Of a stretch of DNA of 36,775 nt, positions 7,874 to 15,971 are shown piece by piece. Position numbers and translations under genes: made by a program. Source of the stretch: Methylobacterium sp. Its GTDB lineage: Bacteria > Pseudomonadota > Alphaproteobacteria > Rhizobiales > Beijerinckiaceae. A model generated the notes under the pieces. It was not told the origin of the DNA and did no database searches. It saw nothing but the letters and a program-made list of their open reading frames with translations. The number at the start of each line of letters is the position of its first letter. Within the stretch, counting starts at the first letter, position 1. The stretch lies in the NCBI GenBank assembly GCA_013823325.1, contig PNLY01000057.1, forward strand, positions 1 to 36,775, in the 5' to 3' direction.

Positions 7874-9055
7874 ATGTCCATGCGTGTTGCCAGGTCAGTC
7901 TTCGTGCTCTTTTATGTCTTGGTCGGAGCCCTGCCAGTCATCGCCGCAGAGGAGCCGGCCGAGACCCTGGCCTCGACAGCGGTGGTCGGATTGCGGGGTG
8001 GCTTCGACTCCAGCCCGACCAACAGCAAGGGCGAAAAGGGCAGCCCGACTTTGACCGGCTTCGCGAGCTGGAACTATCTGCGCGGCACGGCGCAGGATGG
8101 CTACGGGCTCGACCTGCTGCTGGTCGATACCCAGTACGACCCGCGTCAGCTCGCCGCCAGCCGCTCGCATGCGCTGACGCTGAAGCACACGACCGGAATC
8201 AGCGAGACCCTTTCGCTACAATCATCGCTGGCGATCGAGAACGAGCAGAGCTGGTCGCGACGGCGCAATGCGCTGACCTGGCGCGAGCGCCTCAATCTCA
8301 GCCTCGGCTCCTTTCGCCTCTTCGCCAATGGCGAGGCGCGGCTCGCCGCGCTGAACGAGCGCAACGTCTTCGCCAATGGCGACTTCCTGCCGCAGGACGA
8401 AAACCTCGCCACGCTCGGCATCACGCCCGGCATCGCCTGGCGCCAGGGCGAGACCGAGATCGGCGTCTCCTTCACGACGTCGAGCACCCGCTTCACCAAC
8501 GGCACCGATTATCTCGGCATGCGCCGCGACAACTATCGGCTGCAGCCCAATCTGTTCGTCTCGACGGCGTTGAAGGGGGCAAGCTTCGAGGCCTCGCTCT
8601 CGCCGCTGCAGGTCATCTTTCCGGACAGGGAATTCGAGAACGAGAAGAAGCTGCTCTATACGGCAAAGCTCCGCGTTCCCTATGACTGGCTGACGCTCGA
8701 CCTGTCATCGGGGCGCACGGTCGAGGACACCACCCTGCCCTTCGCAGTGATCAATCTCGTGACCCAGCACGAAGGCAAGCTCACCGCGCGCTTCAACGAC
8801 ACCAACGCGCTCTCCCTCACCGTCCGGCAGAAGCTGGAGGATTATCTCGGGCTCGACGCGACGACGCGGACCTCAAGCATCGGCCTCGACTATGCGCGCG
8901 GCCTCGGCAACGGCATGACCGCGACCGCCTCGGCGGCCTGGCGCAAGACCAAGGATACCGGGCTGGAGGCGGTCCCGGCCTTCGTGGTCCAGCTCGGCCT
9001 GCAGAAGCAGCTCGACTTCAGCGAACCTGGCAAGAGTGCGAAGAAGGGCGGGTGA
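7874..9055 (+). CDS. Outer-membrane beta-barrel protein, function unknown
   Basis: A 393-residue protein with a signal peptide ending near VIAAEEP (about residue 22), followed by many amphipathic stretches with aromatic girdle residues typical of outer-membrane barrels, such as LRLFANGEARL-like alternation and repeated GL/SL strand starts. The final strand (PAFVVQLGLQKQLDF) is followed by a lysine-rich tail, so the protein does not end in the classic terminal aromatic. Two ATGs (7874 and 7880) follow GAGAGG; the second has better spacing. The preceding AT-rich spacer (7623-7873) separates it from the divergent gene for a Gly/Asn/Val-rich secreted protein. A role as porin, transporter or anchor for that protein is possible. 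The family was not recognised. Confidence 0.75.
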   Translation: MSMRVARSVFVLFYVLVGALPVIAAEEPAETLASTAVVGLRGGFDSSPTNSKGEKGSPTLTGFASWNYLRGTAQDGYGLDLLLVDTQYDPRQLAASRSHALTLKHTTGISETLSLQSSLAIENEQSWSRRRNALTWRERLNLSLGSFRLFANGEARLAALNERNVFANGDFLPQDENLATLGITPGIAWRQGETEIGVSFTTSSTRFTNGTDYLGMRRDNYRLQPNLFVSTALKGASFEASLSPLQVIFPDREFENEKKLLYTAKLRVPYDWLTLDLSSGRTVEDTTLPFAVINLVTQHEGKLTARFNDTNALSLTVRQKLEDYLGLDATTRTSSIGLDYARGLGNGMTATASAAWRKTKDTGLEAVPAFVVQLGLQKQLDFSEPGKSAKKGG

Positions 9056-9086
9056 GAAGCGCAGCAGGGCATGCGCCCGAACCGCT

Positions 9087-9226
9087 CCGTCTTTCCGGGG
9101 CAGGCCAAAGGCCTGAGCCCGGAATCCAGAACCGATGTCCGTCCTCGGCAGCCGACAGCCTCTCTTCGACAGGATATCGGTTCTGGGTTCCGGGCTCTTC
9201 GCTATCGCGAAGCCCCGGAATGACGG
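9087..9226. repeat. Large intergenic inverted repeat
   Basis: The left end reads CCGTCTTTCCGGGGC and the right end GCCCCGGAATGACGG. Inside lie facing copies of CCCGGAATCCAGAACCGAT and ATCGGTTCTGGGTTCCGGG, with a short hairpin (CTTCGCTATCGCGAAG) near the right end. This long nested palindrome fills the space between two convergent genes (7874-9055 and 9242-10255). It matches the style of dispersed repeats in alphaproteobacterial genomes and may act as a bidirectional terminator. Confidence 0.7.
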
Positions 9227-9241
9227 CTGAGGAAGGCCAGA

Positions 9242-10255
9242 TCAGGCGAGTTTGCCGCCGACTGCCTTTTCCAGGATCGCCCAGGCCTCGTCGCCGTATT
9301 TGCCCTTCCACTCGCCGTAGAAGCCTGCCTTCTGCAGTGCGGCGCGGAAGTCGTCGGCCTTGGTCTCGTTGATGACCATGCCCTTCGACGTCAGCTCCGC
9401 CTGCAGGCCGGCATTGAGCTTGGCGACGTCGGCGCGCTCCAGCAAAGCGGCGGCGTCGATGTTCTTGGCGACGATCGTGCGCAGGTCCTGCGGCAGGCGC
9501 TCCCAGGCGCGGCGGTTGGCCAGGAACCAGAAGCCGTCCCACATATGGTTGGTCAGCGAGAGATACTTCTGCACCTCGAACAGCTTGGCGGTCGCGATGA
9601 TCGCAAGCGGGTTCTCCTGGCCGTCGACGATCTTGGTCTGCAGGGCGGTGTAGACCTCGGCGAAGTTGATGCTGGCCGGAGCGGAATCGAAGGCCTTGAA
9701 CATCGAGGTCCAGAGCGGCGAGACCGGCACGCGGATCTTGAAGCCCTTGAGGTCGGCCGGGCTGGCGATCGGGCCCTTGGACGAGGTCATCTGGCGGAAG
9801 CCGTTGTCCCAGATCTTGTCCATGACGTGCAGGTTCGCCTTGGCGATCTGGCCGCGCACATAGGCGCCGAGTTCGCCGTCCATCGCCTTCCAGACCGCGT
9901 CATAGTTCGGGAAGGCGAAGCCGATGCCGCTGACCGAGGCGTTCGGCACCAGCGTCGACAGGATCAGCGGCGACAGCGTGAAGAACTCGACGCCGCCGGA
10001 GCGGACCTGGTTCAGCATGTCGGTGTCGGAGCCGAGCTGGTTGTTCGGGAAGATCTGGATGACGACGCGGCCATTGGTCTCGGCCTTGATCTTCTCCATC
10101 GCCTCGGTGGCGCGCAGATTCATCGGGTGCGAGACCGGCAGATTGTTGGCGTATTTATAGGTGAATTCCGGCGTCTGGGCGCGGGCGATCGAGAAGGTCC
10201 CGATCGTGGCGGCAGCGGTCGCGCCCTGCAGGATCGTGCGGCGTGAGATGGACAT
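9242..10255 (-). CDS. TRAP transporter substrate-binding protein (DctP family)
   Basis: This 337-residue periplasmic binding protein captures a carboxylate-type substrate and hands it to the TRAP permease encoded upstream. It has a twin-arginine-like signal (SRRTILQG then a hydrophobic run to ARAQT). The family core includes NLPVSHPMN, IFPNNQLGSDTDMLNQVRSG, the region around KIRVPVSP, and GQENPLAI, which contributes to the binding cleft. The ATG at 10255 has a strong GGGAGGAAA just upstream. It is transcribed with the DctQM gene at 10554-12452, separated by about 300 bases that hold a palindromic repeat. The substrate is unknown; the linked acyl-CoA ligase suggests an organic acid that is activated to a CoA ester. 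Confidence 0.93.
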   Translation of the reverse strand: MSISRRTILQGATAAATIGTFSIARAQTPEFTYKYANNLPVSHPMNLRATEAMEKIKAETNGRVVIQIFPNNQLGSDTDMLNQVRSGGVEFFTLSPLILSTLVPNASVSGIGFAFPNYDAVWKAMDGELGAYVRGQIAKANLHVMDKIWDNGFRQMTSSKGPIASPADLKGFKIRVPVSPLWTSMFKAFDSAPASINFAEVYTALQTKIVDGQENPLAIIATAKLFEVQKYLSLTNHMWDGFWFLANRRAWERLPQDLRTIVAKNIDAAALLERADVAKLNAGLQAELTSKGMVINETKADDFRAALQKAGFYGEWKGKYGDEAWAILEKAVGGKLA

Positions 10256-10401
10256 GGTCTTTCCTCCCTGAAGGTTCTTCAATGGTCTGCGCGCCCCTGA
10301 GCGGGCGCGTGAAGGCGTTTTGGTCATGCTGGCGCGGCACATACCGCTTGGGCAACTGATCGCGATGGCTGGCGGCCATACCGAACTAGCATGCCCCATT
10401 C

Positions 10402-10521
10402 AGCCCTCATCCTGAGGAGCCGCGGAGCGGCGTCTCGAAGGATGCTCCAGGAGGCTCCGCAGACATCTGAAACATCCTTCGAGACGCCATGCCTCCGGCA
10501 TGGCTCCTCAGGATGAGGGCT
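10402..10521. repeat. Intergenic palindromic repeat (CCTCATCCTGAGGAGC type)
   Basis: The outer arms AGCCCTCATCCTGAGGA (10402-10418) and their complement (10505-10521) enclose inner inverted segments with CGTCTCGAAGGATG and CATCCTTCGAGACG. This repeat type is abundant in Hyphomicrobiales. It lies between the TRAP permease gene and its binding-protein gene. That spacing could let the upper gene be transcribed less or more than the lower one, for example by mRNA 3'-end stabilisation. Confidence 0.75.
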
Positions 10522-10553
10522 CGCAGGAGAGGGCGACGAATCGGCCCTGCCCA

Positions 10554-12452
10554 TCACAGGAACATCGTCGAGAAGGAGGGCACATAGGCGATGATGGCAA
10601 GGCCGGCGAGCAGGGCCAGCAGATAGGGCCAGATCGCGCCCATTGCCTCGTCCGGTTCGACATTGCCGATCTTGCAGGCGATGTAGAAGCCGATGCCGAC
10701 CGGCGGCGTCATCAGGCCGATGTTCATCGCGGTGACGACCACCATCGAGTAATGCACGTCGTTGATGCCGAGGCTCTTGGCGATCGGGAACATCAGCGGC
10801 GCCATCAGCACGATCGCCGGCAGGCCCTCGAGCACGCAGCCGAGGATCATGAAGACCACGATCGTCACCGCCATGAAGCTGATCCAGCCGCCAGGCAGAT
10901 GCGACATCGCAGTGGCGAGGTCGCGGGCAAAGCCGGTCTGCGTCAGGGCCCAGGCCATGGCCGAGGCGGTGCCCAAAATCATCAGGATCGCACCCGACAG
11001 CGCCGCGGTCTCGACCAGCATGCCGTAGAAGGTGCGCCAGCTGATGCCGCCATAGAGCACGATGCCGACGATCAGCGCGTAGAGCACGGCGATGGTCGAA
11101 ACCTCGGTCGCGGTGGCGACACCGCCGCCGACGGCGCTGCGGATCAGGAAGGGCAGGACCAGGGCGGGCGCCGCCACCAGCGCCGTCTTCCAGATCGTTG
11201 CGAAAGGTGCACGGCGCACGCCCTTCAGCATCTCCCCGCGGGCCTTCCAGCGCGCCAGGATCGCGAGCACGAGCAACAGCACGGTCGCGACGACGAGGCC
11301 GTTGGTGAAGAGCCCGGCGATCGAGACGCCGGCGACCGAGCCGAGCACGATCAGCACGATCGAGGGCGGCACGGTTTCGGCCATTGCGGCGCCGGTCGAG
11401 AGCAGTGCGATCAGTTCCTTGGGCTGGTAGCCCCGCCGCTTCATCTCCGGGAACAAAGCCGGCGCTACCGTCGCCATGTCGGAGACCTTGGATCCAGAAA
11501 TGCCCGAGACCAGGAAGAGCGAGCCGAGCAGCACATAGGACATGCCGGCGCGGACATGACCCAGCAGCGAAGCGAGGAAGTCGACGATCGCCTTGCCCAT
11601 GCCGGTCGAGTCGAGCACGCAGCCAAGCAGCACGAAGATCGGCACCGAGAGCAGGATCAGGCTCGACATGCCCTCATCCATGCGCCCAATCATCACGAAG
11701 ATCGGCACGCTGGTGCTGAAGGAGAGGAAGCAGAGCGCGCCCAGCCCGAAGCAGAAGGCGATCGGCACGCCGGCGACGAGGCAGAGGCCGACGACGCCGA
11801 GCAGGAAGATGGCGATGTTGACGTAGCCGAGCGTCTTGAACACCGGCGTCAGCAGGAAGAAGGACGCCGCGACGAGACCGATCACCGCGGCCGCGATCAT
11901 GAGATCGCGCAGCGTGCAGGTGCGCACCGCATAGGTCAGCACCAGCGCCAGCATGGCGACGATGCCGAAGGCGATCGCCGAGACGCGGTAGCTCGAGGGA
12001 ATGTTGAGCGCCGCCGAGGTGACGTAGGATTCCTCGATGACATAATCGATCGCCGGCCAGGTCATCACCGCGAGGAAGGTCGCGACCGCGAGCAGGCCGA
12101 AGGCATGGGCGAGCCCACGCAAGCGTTCCGGCAGCATGCCGACGAACAGGGTCAGGCGCAGATGCTCGTTGCGGTCGATCGCGATGGCGGCGCCGAGCAT
12201 TGCGAGCCAGAGGAAGCAGATCGAGGCGGCCTCGTCGATCCAGACCACCGGGATCGACAGGAGATAGCGCGAGGTCACGCCGGCAAGCAGCAAGGTGACG
12301 ATGGCGACGAGCAGCAACGCGGCGACGATTTCGAGCGGGCGCACCAGCGCCGAGCCGACACGCTTTGGGGCGTGGTCGAGGCTCTCCAGGACCGCGGCGA
12401 CGCCATCGCTGGCATGCGCGCCGGCGGCGGCGCTCCTGCTTGCTTCGGCCAT
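10554..12452 (-). CDS. TRAP transporter permease, fused small and large subunits (DctQM)
   Basis: A 632-residue inner-membrane protein. The first ~190 residues have four helices of the DctQ type, including the marker VVWIDEAASICFLWLAMLGA. From about residue 195 a DctM domain follows, with some 12 hydrophobic segments and family markers such as LVAGVPIAFCFGLGA, LVSGISGSKVSDMATV and VGIGFYIACKIG. Such fusions use an ion gradient to import the ligand delivered by the DctP protein encoded downstream. The ATG at 12452 is chosen because GGGAGGAG (12461-12468) lies 8 bases upstream. It diverges from the iclR gene across about 175 bases containing a candidate operator, so IclR may control both directions. 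Confidence 0.93.
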   Translation of the reverse strand: MAEASRSAAAGAHASDGVAAVLESLDHAPKRVGSALVRPLEIVAALLLVAIVTLLLAGVTSRYLLSIPVVWIDEAASICFLWLAMLGAAIAIDRNEHLRLTLFVGMLPERLRGLAHAFGLLAVATFLAVMTWPAIDYVIEESYVTSAALNIPSSYRVSAIAFGIVAMLALVLTYAVRTCTLRDLMIAAAVIGLVAASFFLLTPVFKTLGYVNIAIFLLGVVGLCLVAGVPIAFCFGLGALCFLSFSTSVPIFVMIGRMDEGMSSLILLSVPIFVLLGCVLDSTGMGKAIVDFLASLLGHVRAGMSYVLLGSLFLVSGISGSKVSDMATVAPALFPEMKRRGYQPKELIALLSTGAAMAETVPPSIVLIVLGSVAGVSIAGLFTNGLVVATVLLLVLAILARWKARGEMLKGVRRAPFATIWKTALVAAPALVLPFLIRSAVGGGVATATEVSTIAVLYALIVGIVLYGGISWRTFYGMLVETAALSGAILMILGTASAMAWALTQTGFARDLATAMSHLPGGWISFMAVTIVVFMILGCVLEGLPAIVLMAPLMFPIAKSLGINDVHYSMVVVTAMNIGLMTPPVGIGFYIACKIGNVEPDEAMGAIWPYLLALLAGLAIIAYVPSFSTMFL

Positions 12453-12517
12453 CCGGGCCGCTCCTCCCATCCACCCGCCGATCCGACGGGTCCACATTAT
12501 GGCGAATTCATTCGCTC

Positions 12518-12531
12518 GTTCCGGCTGGAAC
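12518..12531. promoter_or_regulatory. Candidate operator (GTTCC-N4-GGAAC) between divergent TRAP and iclR genes
   Basis: A perfect inverted repeat with 5-bp arms GTTCC and GGAAC spaced by GGCT lies in the 175-bp divergent promoter region. IclR-type regulators often bind short palindromes of the TTCC/GGAA kind in such positions. The link to the adjacent IclR protein is inference. Confidence 0.35.
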
Positions 12532-12628
12532 ATACACGGATCGACTGCTGTTGCAATCGCCGGCCCTGCCATCTACACCTTCAGAGCAGAAAAGAGGTCC
12601 GCATCATGGACCCGACACGGTAGAGGAA

Positions 12629-13480
12629 ATGCAGCCCGAGATCATGCCGACGCCCGATCTGTCAGGCTCGCAAAGCGTCGACCGCGCCTTGCGACTGCTG
12701 GCGCTCGTCGGCCGTGAGAGCGCCTCCGGCCTGCCCCTCAGCGAGATCGTTGGGGAGAGCGGGCTGAACAAGCCGACCGTCCGGCGCCTGTTGCTGGCGC
12801 TGATGCGGGCCGGCCTGGTCGAGCAGGAGGCGCGCACCCGGCGCTATCATCTTGGCGAGGAGGCCTTCGTGCTCGGCCTGCTCTCGGGCCAGCGCCATGG
12901 CCTGCTCGACCTCGCCATGGCGAGCCTGCATGCCCTCTCCGACACGACGCAGGACACCAGCTTCTTCTCGATCCGGCGCGACCGCTTCGCCATCTGCCTT
13001 CATCGCGAGGAAGGCACCTGGCCGGTGCGCACGCACGCCTTGCAGGCCGGCGACCAGCACCCGCTCGGCGTCGGCGCCGGCTCGCTCGCCATGCTGGCGT
13101 TGATGCCGGATGCCGAAGCCACGGCGATGATCGAGGCCAATCGTGCCGTGCTCGCCGCGCGCTACCCGGCCTATTCGCCGGCACAGCTGATCACCGACAT
13201 TTCCCTCGCCAGGGCTCAGGGCTTCGCCCTCAACCCCGGCCGGATCGTCACCAACTCATGGGGTATCGGCGTCGCCGTGCGCTACCCCGACGGACGCGTC
13301 GCCGGCGCGCTCAGCATCGCCGCGATCGATTCGCGCATGCAGAAGCAGCGGCAGGAAGAGCTCGCCGCCCTGCTGCGTCACGAGGCCCGACAGGTCGAGG
13401 CAAAGATCGCCAGCATGCTCGACCGACGACAGGGCAAGCCGGTGCAGGACGAGATCAGCACAGCGGAGACGACGTCATGA
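12629..13480 (+). CDS. IclR family transcriptional regulator
   Basis: A 283-residue regulator. The N-terminal winged helix-turn-helix (about residues 15-75) begins SQSVDRALRLLALV, with recognition region LSEIVGESGLNKPTVRRLL and wing RRYHLGEEAF. The C-terminal IclR effector domain (about 90-255) includes HPLGVGAGSLAMLALMP and a C-terminal AGALSIAAI segment, the ligand-pocket core. The ATG at 12629 follows GAGGAA directly, which is tight; an ATG at 12644 is an alternative. It heads an operon: the acyl-CoA ligase start overlaps its stop as ATGA. It is divergent from the TRAP transporter and likely senses the transported compound or its CoA ester. Confidence 0.9.
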   Translation: MQPEIMPTPDLSGSQSVDRALRLLALVGRESASGLPLSEIVGESGLNKPTVRRLLLALMRAGLVEQEARTRRYHLGEEAFVLGLLSGQRHGLLDLAMASLHALSDTTQDTSFFSIRRDRFAICLHREEGTWPVRTHALQAGDQHPLGVGAGSLAMLALMPDAEATAMIEANRAVLAARYPAYSPAQLITDISLARAQGFALNPGRIVTNSWGIGVAVRYPDGRVAGALSIAAIDSRMQKQRQEELAALLRHEARQVEAKIASMLDRRQGKPVQDEISTAETTS

Positions 13481-15117
13481 CGACGAACGCAGCGAAGGCC
13501 GGCCCGGCGGGCGGGCTGGTGCCGGTGACGACGCGGGTGATGAACCTCGCGCATGTCCTGACGCGCAATGCGCGCCGCTTCGGCGACCGGCCCGGTTTGA
13601 TCTGGGGCGAACGGCAATGGAGCTGGGCCGAGCTTGATGAGGCGGCGCACGCGCTCTGCGCTGCCCTGGCGGCGCGCGGCATCGGCAAGGGCGACCGCAT
13701 CCTCGTCCACTCGAAGAATTGCGACGAGATGTTCGTCTCGATGTTCGCCGCCTTCCGGCTCGGCGCGGTCTGGGTGCCGACCAATTTCCGTTTGATGCCG
13801 GACGAGGTCGCGTATCTCGCGGTCTCCTCGGGCGCCAAGGGCTTCCTCTGCCATGGCGACTTCCCCGACCATGCTGCGGCGGTCGCCAAGGAGAGCAAGG
13901 CGTTCGCATTCACTTGGCGGATCGGGGCCGGCGCTTTTGGCGAAACTTCGCTGACCGAGGCTATCGCTGCGCATCAGGGCGAACGCGTGCCGGACGCCGT
14001 CGTCGACCGCGACGATCCCTGCTGGTTTTTCTTCACCTCCGGCACCACCGGGCGCTCCAAGGCCGCGGTGCTGACCCATGGCCAGATGGGCTTCGTCATC
14101 ACCAACCACCTCGCCGATCTCGTGCCGGGCTCGACGGAGCAGGACGCCTCGCTCGTGGTCGCGCCACTCTCCCATGGCGCCGGCGTGCACCAGCTCGTGC
14201 TGTCGGCCCGCGGCGCGCCCTCGATCCTCTTGCCGACCGAGCGCTTCGACATCGACGAGGCCTTCCGGCTGATCGCGAAGTACCGCGTCACCAACATCTT
14301 CACCGTTCCGACCATCCTGAAGATGCTGGTCGAGCACCCGGCCGTCGACCAGCACGATCATTCTTCGCTGCGCCATGTCATCTATGCCGGCGCGCCGATG
14401 TATCGCGAGGACCAGAAGACGGCGCTGAAGAAGCTCGGCAAGGTGCTGGTGCAGTATTTCGGCCTCGGCGAGGTCACCGGCAACATCACCGTGCTGCCGA
14501 CACATCTGCACGAGGAAGAGGACGGACCCGGAGCGCGCATCGGCAGCTGCGGCATCGAACGCACCGGCATCCAGGTCTCCATCCAGAGCGACGAGGGCGA
14601 CGAGCTCAAGCCCTTCGAGACCGGTGAGATCTGCGTGGTCGGCCCGGCCGTCTTCGCCGGCTATTACGAGAACCCCGAGGCCAATGCGAAATCGTTCCGA
14701 AATGGCTGGTTTCGCACCGGCGATCTTGGCCATATGGACGAGGAGGGCTTCGTCTACATCACCGGCCGCGCCTCGGACATGTACATCTCCGGCGGCTCGA
14801 ACATCTATCCGCGCGAAATCGAGGAGAAGCTCCTGACCCATCCCGCGATCGCGGAAGCGGCCGTGCTCGGCGTGCCCGATGCGGTCTGGGGCGAGATCGG
14901 CGTCGCCGTCTGCGTCGCGCGCGGCCCTGTCGACGAGAACGAGCTGGCGAGCTACCTCGCCGAGAAGATCCCGCGCTACAAGATGCCGAAGCGCTTCTTC
15001 TTCTTCGAGGAGCTGCCCAAATCAGGCTATGGCAAGGTGCCGAAGCGACTGGTGCGCGACGAATTGGAGAAACGCGGCCTGCTCGACTTCGTCCGCACGC
15101 CCGGAGCCTCGGCGTGA
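13477..15117 (+). CDS. AMP-forming acyl-CoA ligase
   Basis: A 546-residue member of the ANL superfamily, which activates a carboxylic acid with ATP and joins it to coenzyme A. The P-loop-like TSGTTGRSK is at 187-195. The adenylate-binding region includes QYFGLGEVTG, then FRTGDLGHMDEEGFVYITGR with the catalytic-hinge Asp and Arg. GGSNIYPREIEE replaces the usual GGENIYP, and the catalytic Lys520 sits in YGKVPKRLV. The ATG overlaps the iclR stop codon (ATGA), with GGAG 8 bases upstream, and the gene for a PCC-domain protein overlaps its end, so all three are one translationally coupled unit. The substrate is probably the acid imported by the divergent TRAP system (inference). Medium/long-chain fatty acid or aromatic acid specificity cannot be told. 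Confidence 0.92.
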   Translation: MTTNAAKAGPAGGLVPVTTRVMNLAHVLTRNARRFGDRPGLIWGERQWSWAELDEAAHALCAALAARGIGKGDRILVHSKNCDEMFVSMFAAFRLGAVWVPTNFRLMPDEVAYLAVSSGAKGFLCHGDFPDHAAAVAKESKAFAFTWRIGAGAFGETSLTEAIAAHQGERVPDAVVDRDDPCWFFFTSGTTGRSKAAVLTHGQMGFVITNHLADLVPGSTEQDASLVVAPLSHGAGVHQLVLSARGAPSILLPTERFDIDEAFRLIAKYRVTNIFTVPTILKMLVEHPAVDQHDHSSLRHVIYAGAPMYREDQKTALKKLGKVLVQYFGLGEVTGNITVLPTHLHEEEDGPGARIGSCGIERTGIQVSIQSDEGDELKPFETGEICVVGPAVFAGYYENPEANAKSFRNGWFRTGDLGHMDEEGFVYITGRASDMYISGGSNIYPREIEEKLLTHPAIAEAAVLGVPDAVWGEIGVAVCVARGPVDENELASYLAEKIPRYKMPKRFFFFEELPKSGYGKVPKRLVRDELEKRGLLDFVRTPGASA

Positions 15118-15971
15118 GGACGATCGAGCAGCCAGGCCCGGCCGATCCCGAGCGCATCCAGTGGGCCGAGGGGCATGGCCACAAGCTCACGCTGGAGCTG
15201 AAACCCGGCCTTCTGCTTGACGCGATCGCCGAAGCCTTCGCCGCGCAGGGCTTCTCCAGCGGCGTGCTGCGCCTGCCGGCCGGGCTCGCGCTCGCGCCCT
15301 TCGCCTATGTCATGCCGGCGCTCTCGGCGACGCCCGAGCACGCCGCCTTCTACAGCGAGACCTTCCGGCCTGATGGCGTGACCCGGATCGAAACGGGCGC
15401 GCTGACCTTCGGCGAGCGTGACGGCGCGCCGTTCTTCCACGGGCACGCACTCTGGCGCGAGGCGGATGGCCGGCACAGTGGCGGCCATATCCTGCCGGAC
15501 CAGAGCTTCCTGGCTGAGCCCGTCACAGTCGATGCAGTCGGGGTGGACGGCGCCGGCTTCGTCGCCAGCCATGATCCCGAGACCAATTTCAAACTGTTCA
15601 TGCCGGCCGCGCGGCCGAGCGGCGATACTGAGGCCGGCGGACGGTTCTTCGTGCTGCGATTGCGGCCGAACCGCGACGTCTTCACCGCACTGGAAGACTT
15701 CTGCGCCGAGCGGGATATCGCTCACGCCGTCATCCATGGCGGCGTCGGCTCGACCATCGGCGCGCGCTTCGCCGACGGTCGCTCGATCGAGCCCTTCGCC
15801 ACCGAGATCGCGATCACCGCAGGCCATGTCGCGCCGGGCGCCGACGGCAAGCTGGAAGCAGCTCTCGCGATCGTGCTGGTCGACTATACCGGCGGCATGG
15901 CCCAGGGCGCGCTCGCGCGCGGCGAGAACCCGGTGCTGATGACGCTGGAGCTGGTGCTGGAGGCGCAGTAG
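15114..15971 (+). CDS. Tandem PCC/DUF296 domain protein
   Basis: A 285-residue protein with two consecutive PCC (DUF296) domains, the trimer-forming fold known from plant AT-hook proteins and from small bacterial proteins. The first domain (about 20-140) has HGHALWREADGRHSGGHILP, matching the conserved metal/ligand region with GGH. The second (about 165-283) begins FFVLRLRPNRDVFTALEDFC and contains AVIHGGVGSTIGARFADG and a partly decayed equivalent of the GGH segment (ITAGHVAP). It has no AT-hook and no signal peptide. The GTG start at 15114 overlaps the ligase stop as GTGA, so translation is coupled to that gene. Its role is unknown; association with a CoA ligase suggests binding or hydrolysis of a small acyl metabolite (inference). 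Confidence 0.75.
   Translation: MRTIEQPGPADPERIQWAEGHGHKLTLELKPGLLLDAIAEAFAAQGFSSGVLRLPAGLALAPFAYVMPALSATPEHAAFYSETFRPDGVTRIETGALTFGERDGAPFFHGHALWREADGRHSGGHILPDQSFLAEPVTVDAVGVDGAGFVASHDPETNFKLFMPAARPSGDTEAGGRFFVLRLRPNRDVFTALEDFCAERDIAHAVIHGGVGSTIGARFADGRSIEPFATEIAITAGHVAPGADGKLEAALAIVLVDYTGGMAQGALARGENPVLMTLELVLEAQ

Noticed and set aside
10500..12623. A 707-codon + strand frame opposite the TRAP permease
   Set aside because: The translation is a His/Arg/Asp/Glu-rich shadow of a membrane protein gene with no domain, and the other strand has clear TRAP motifs.
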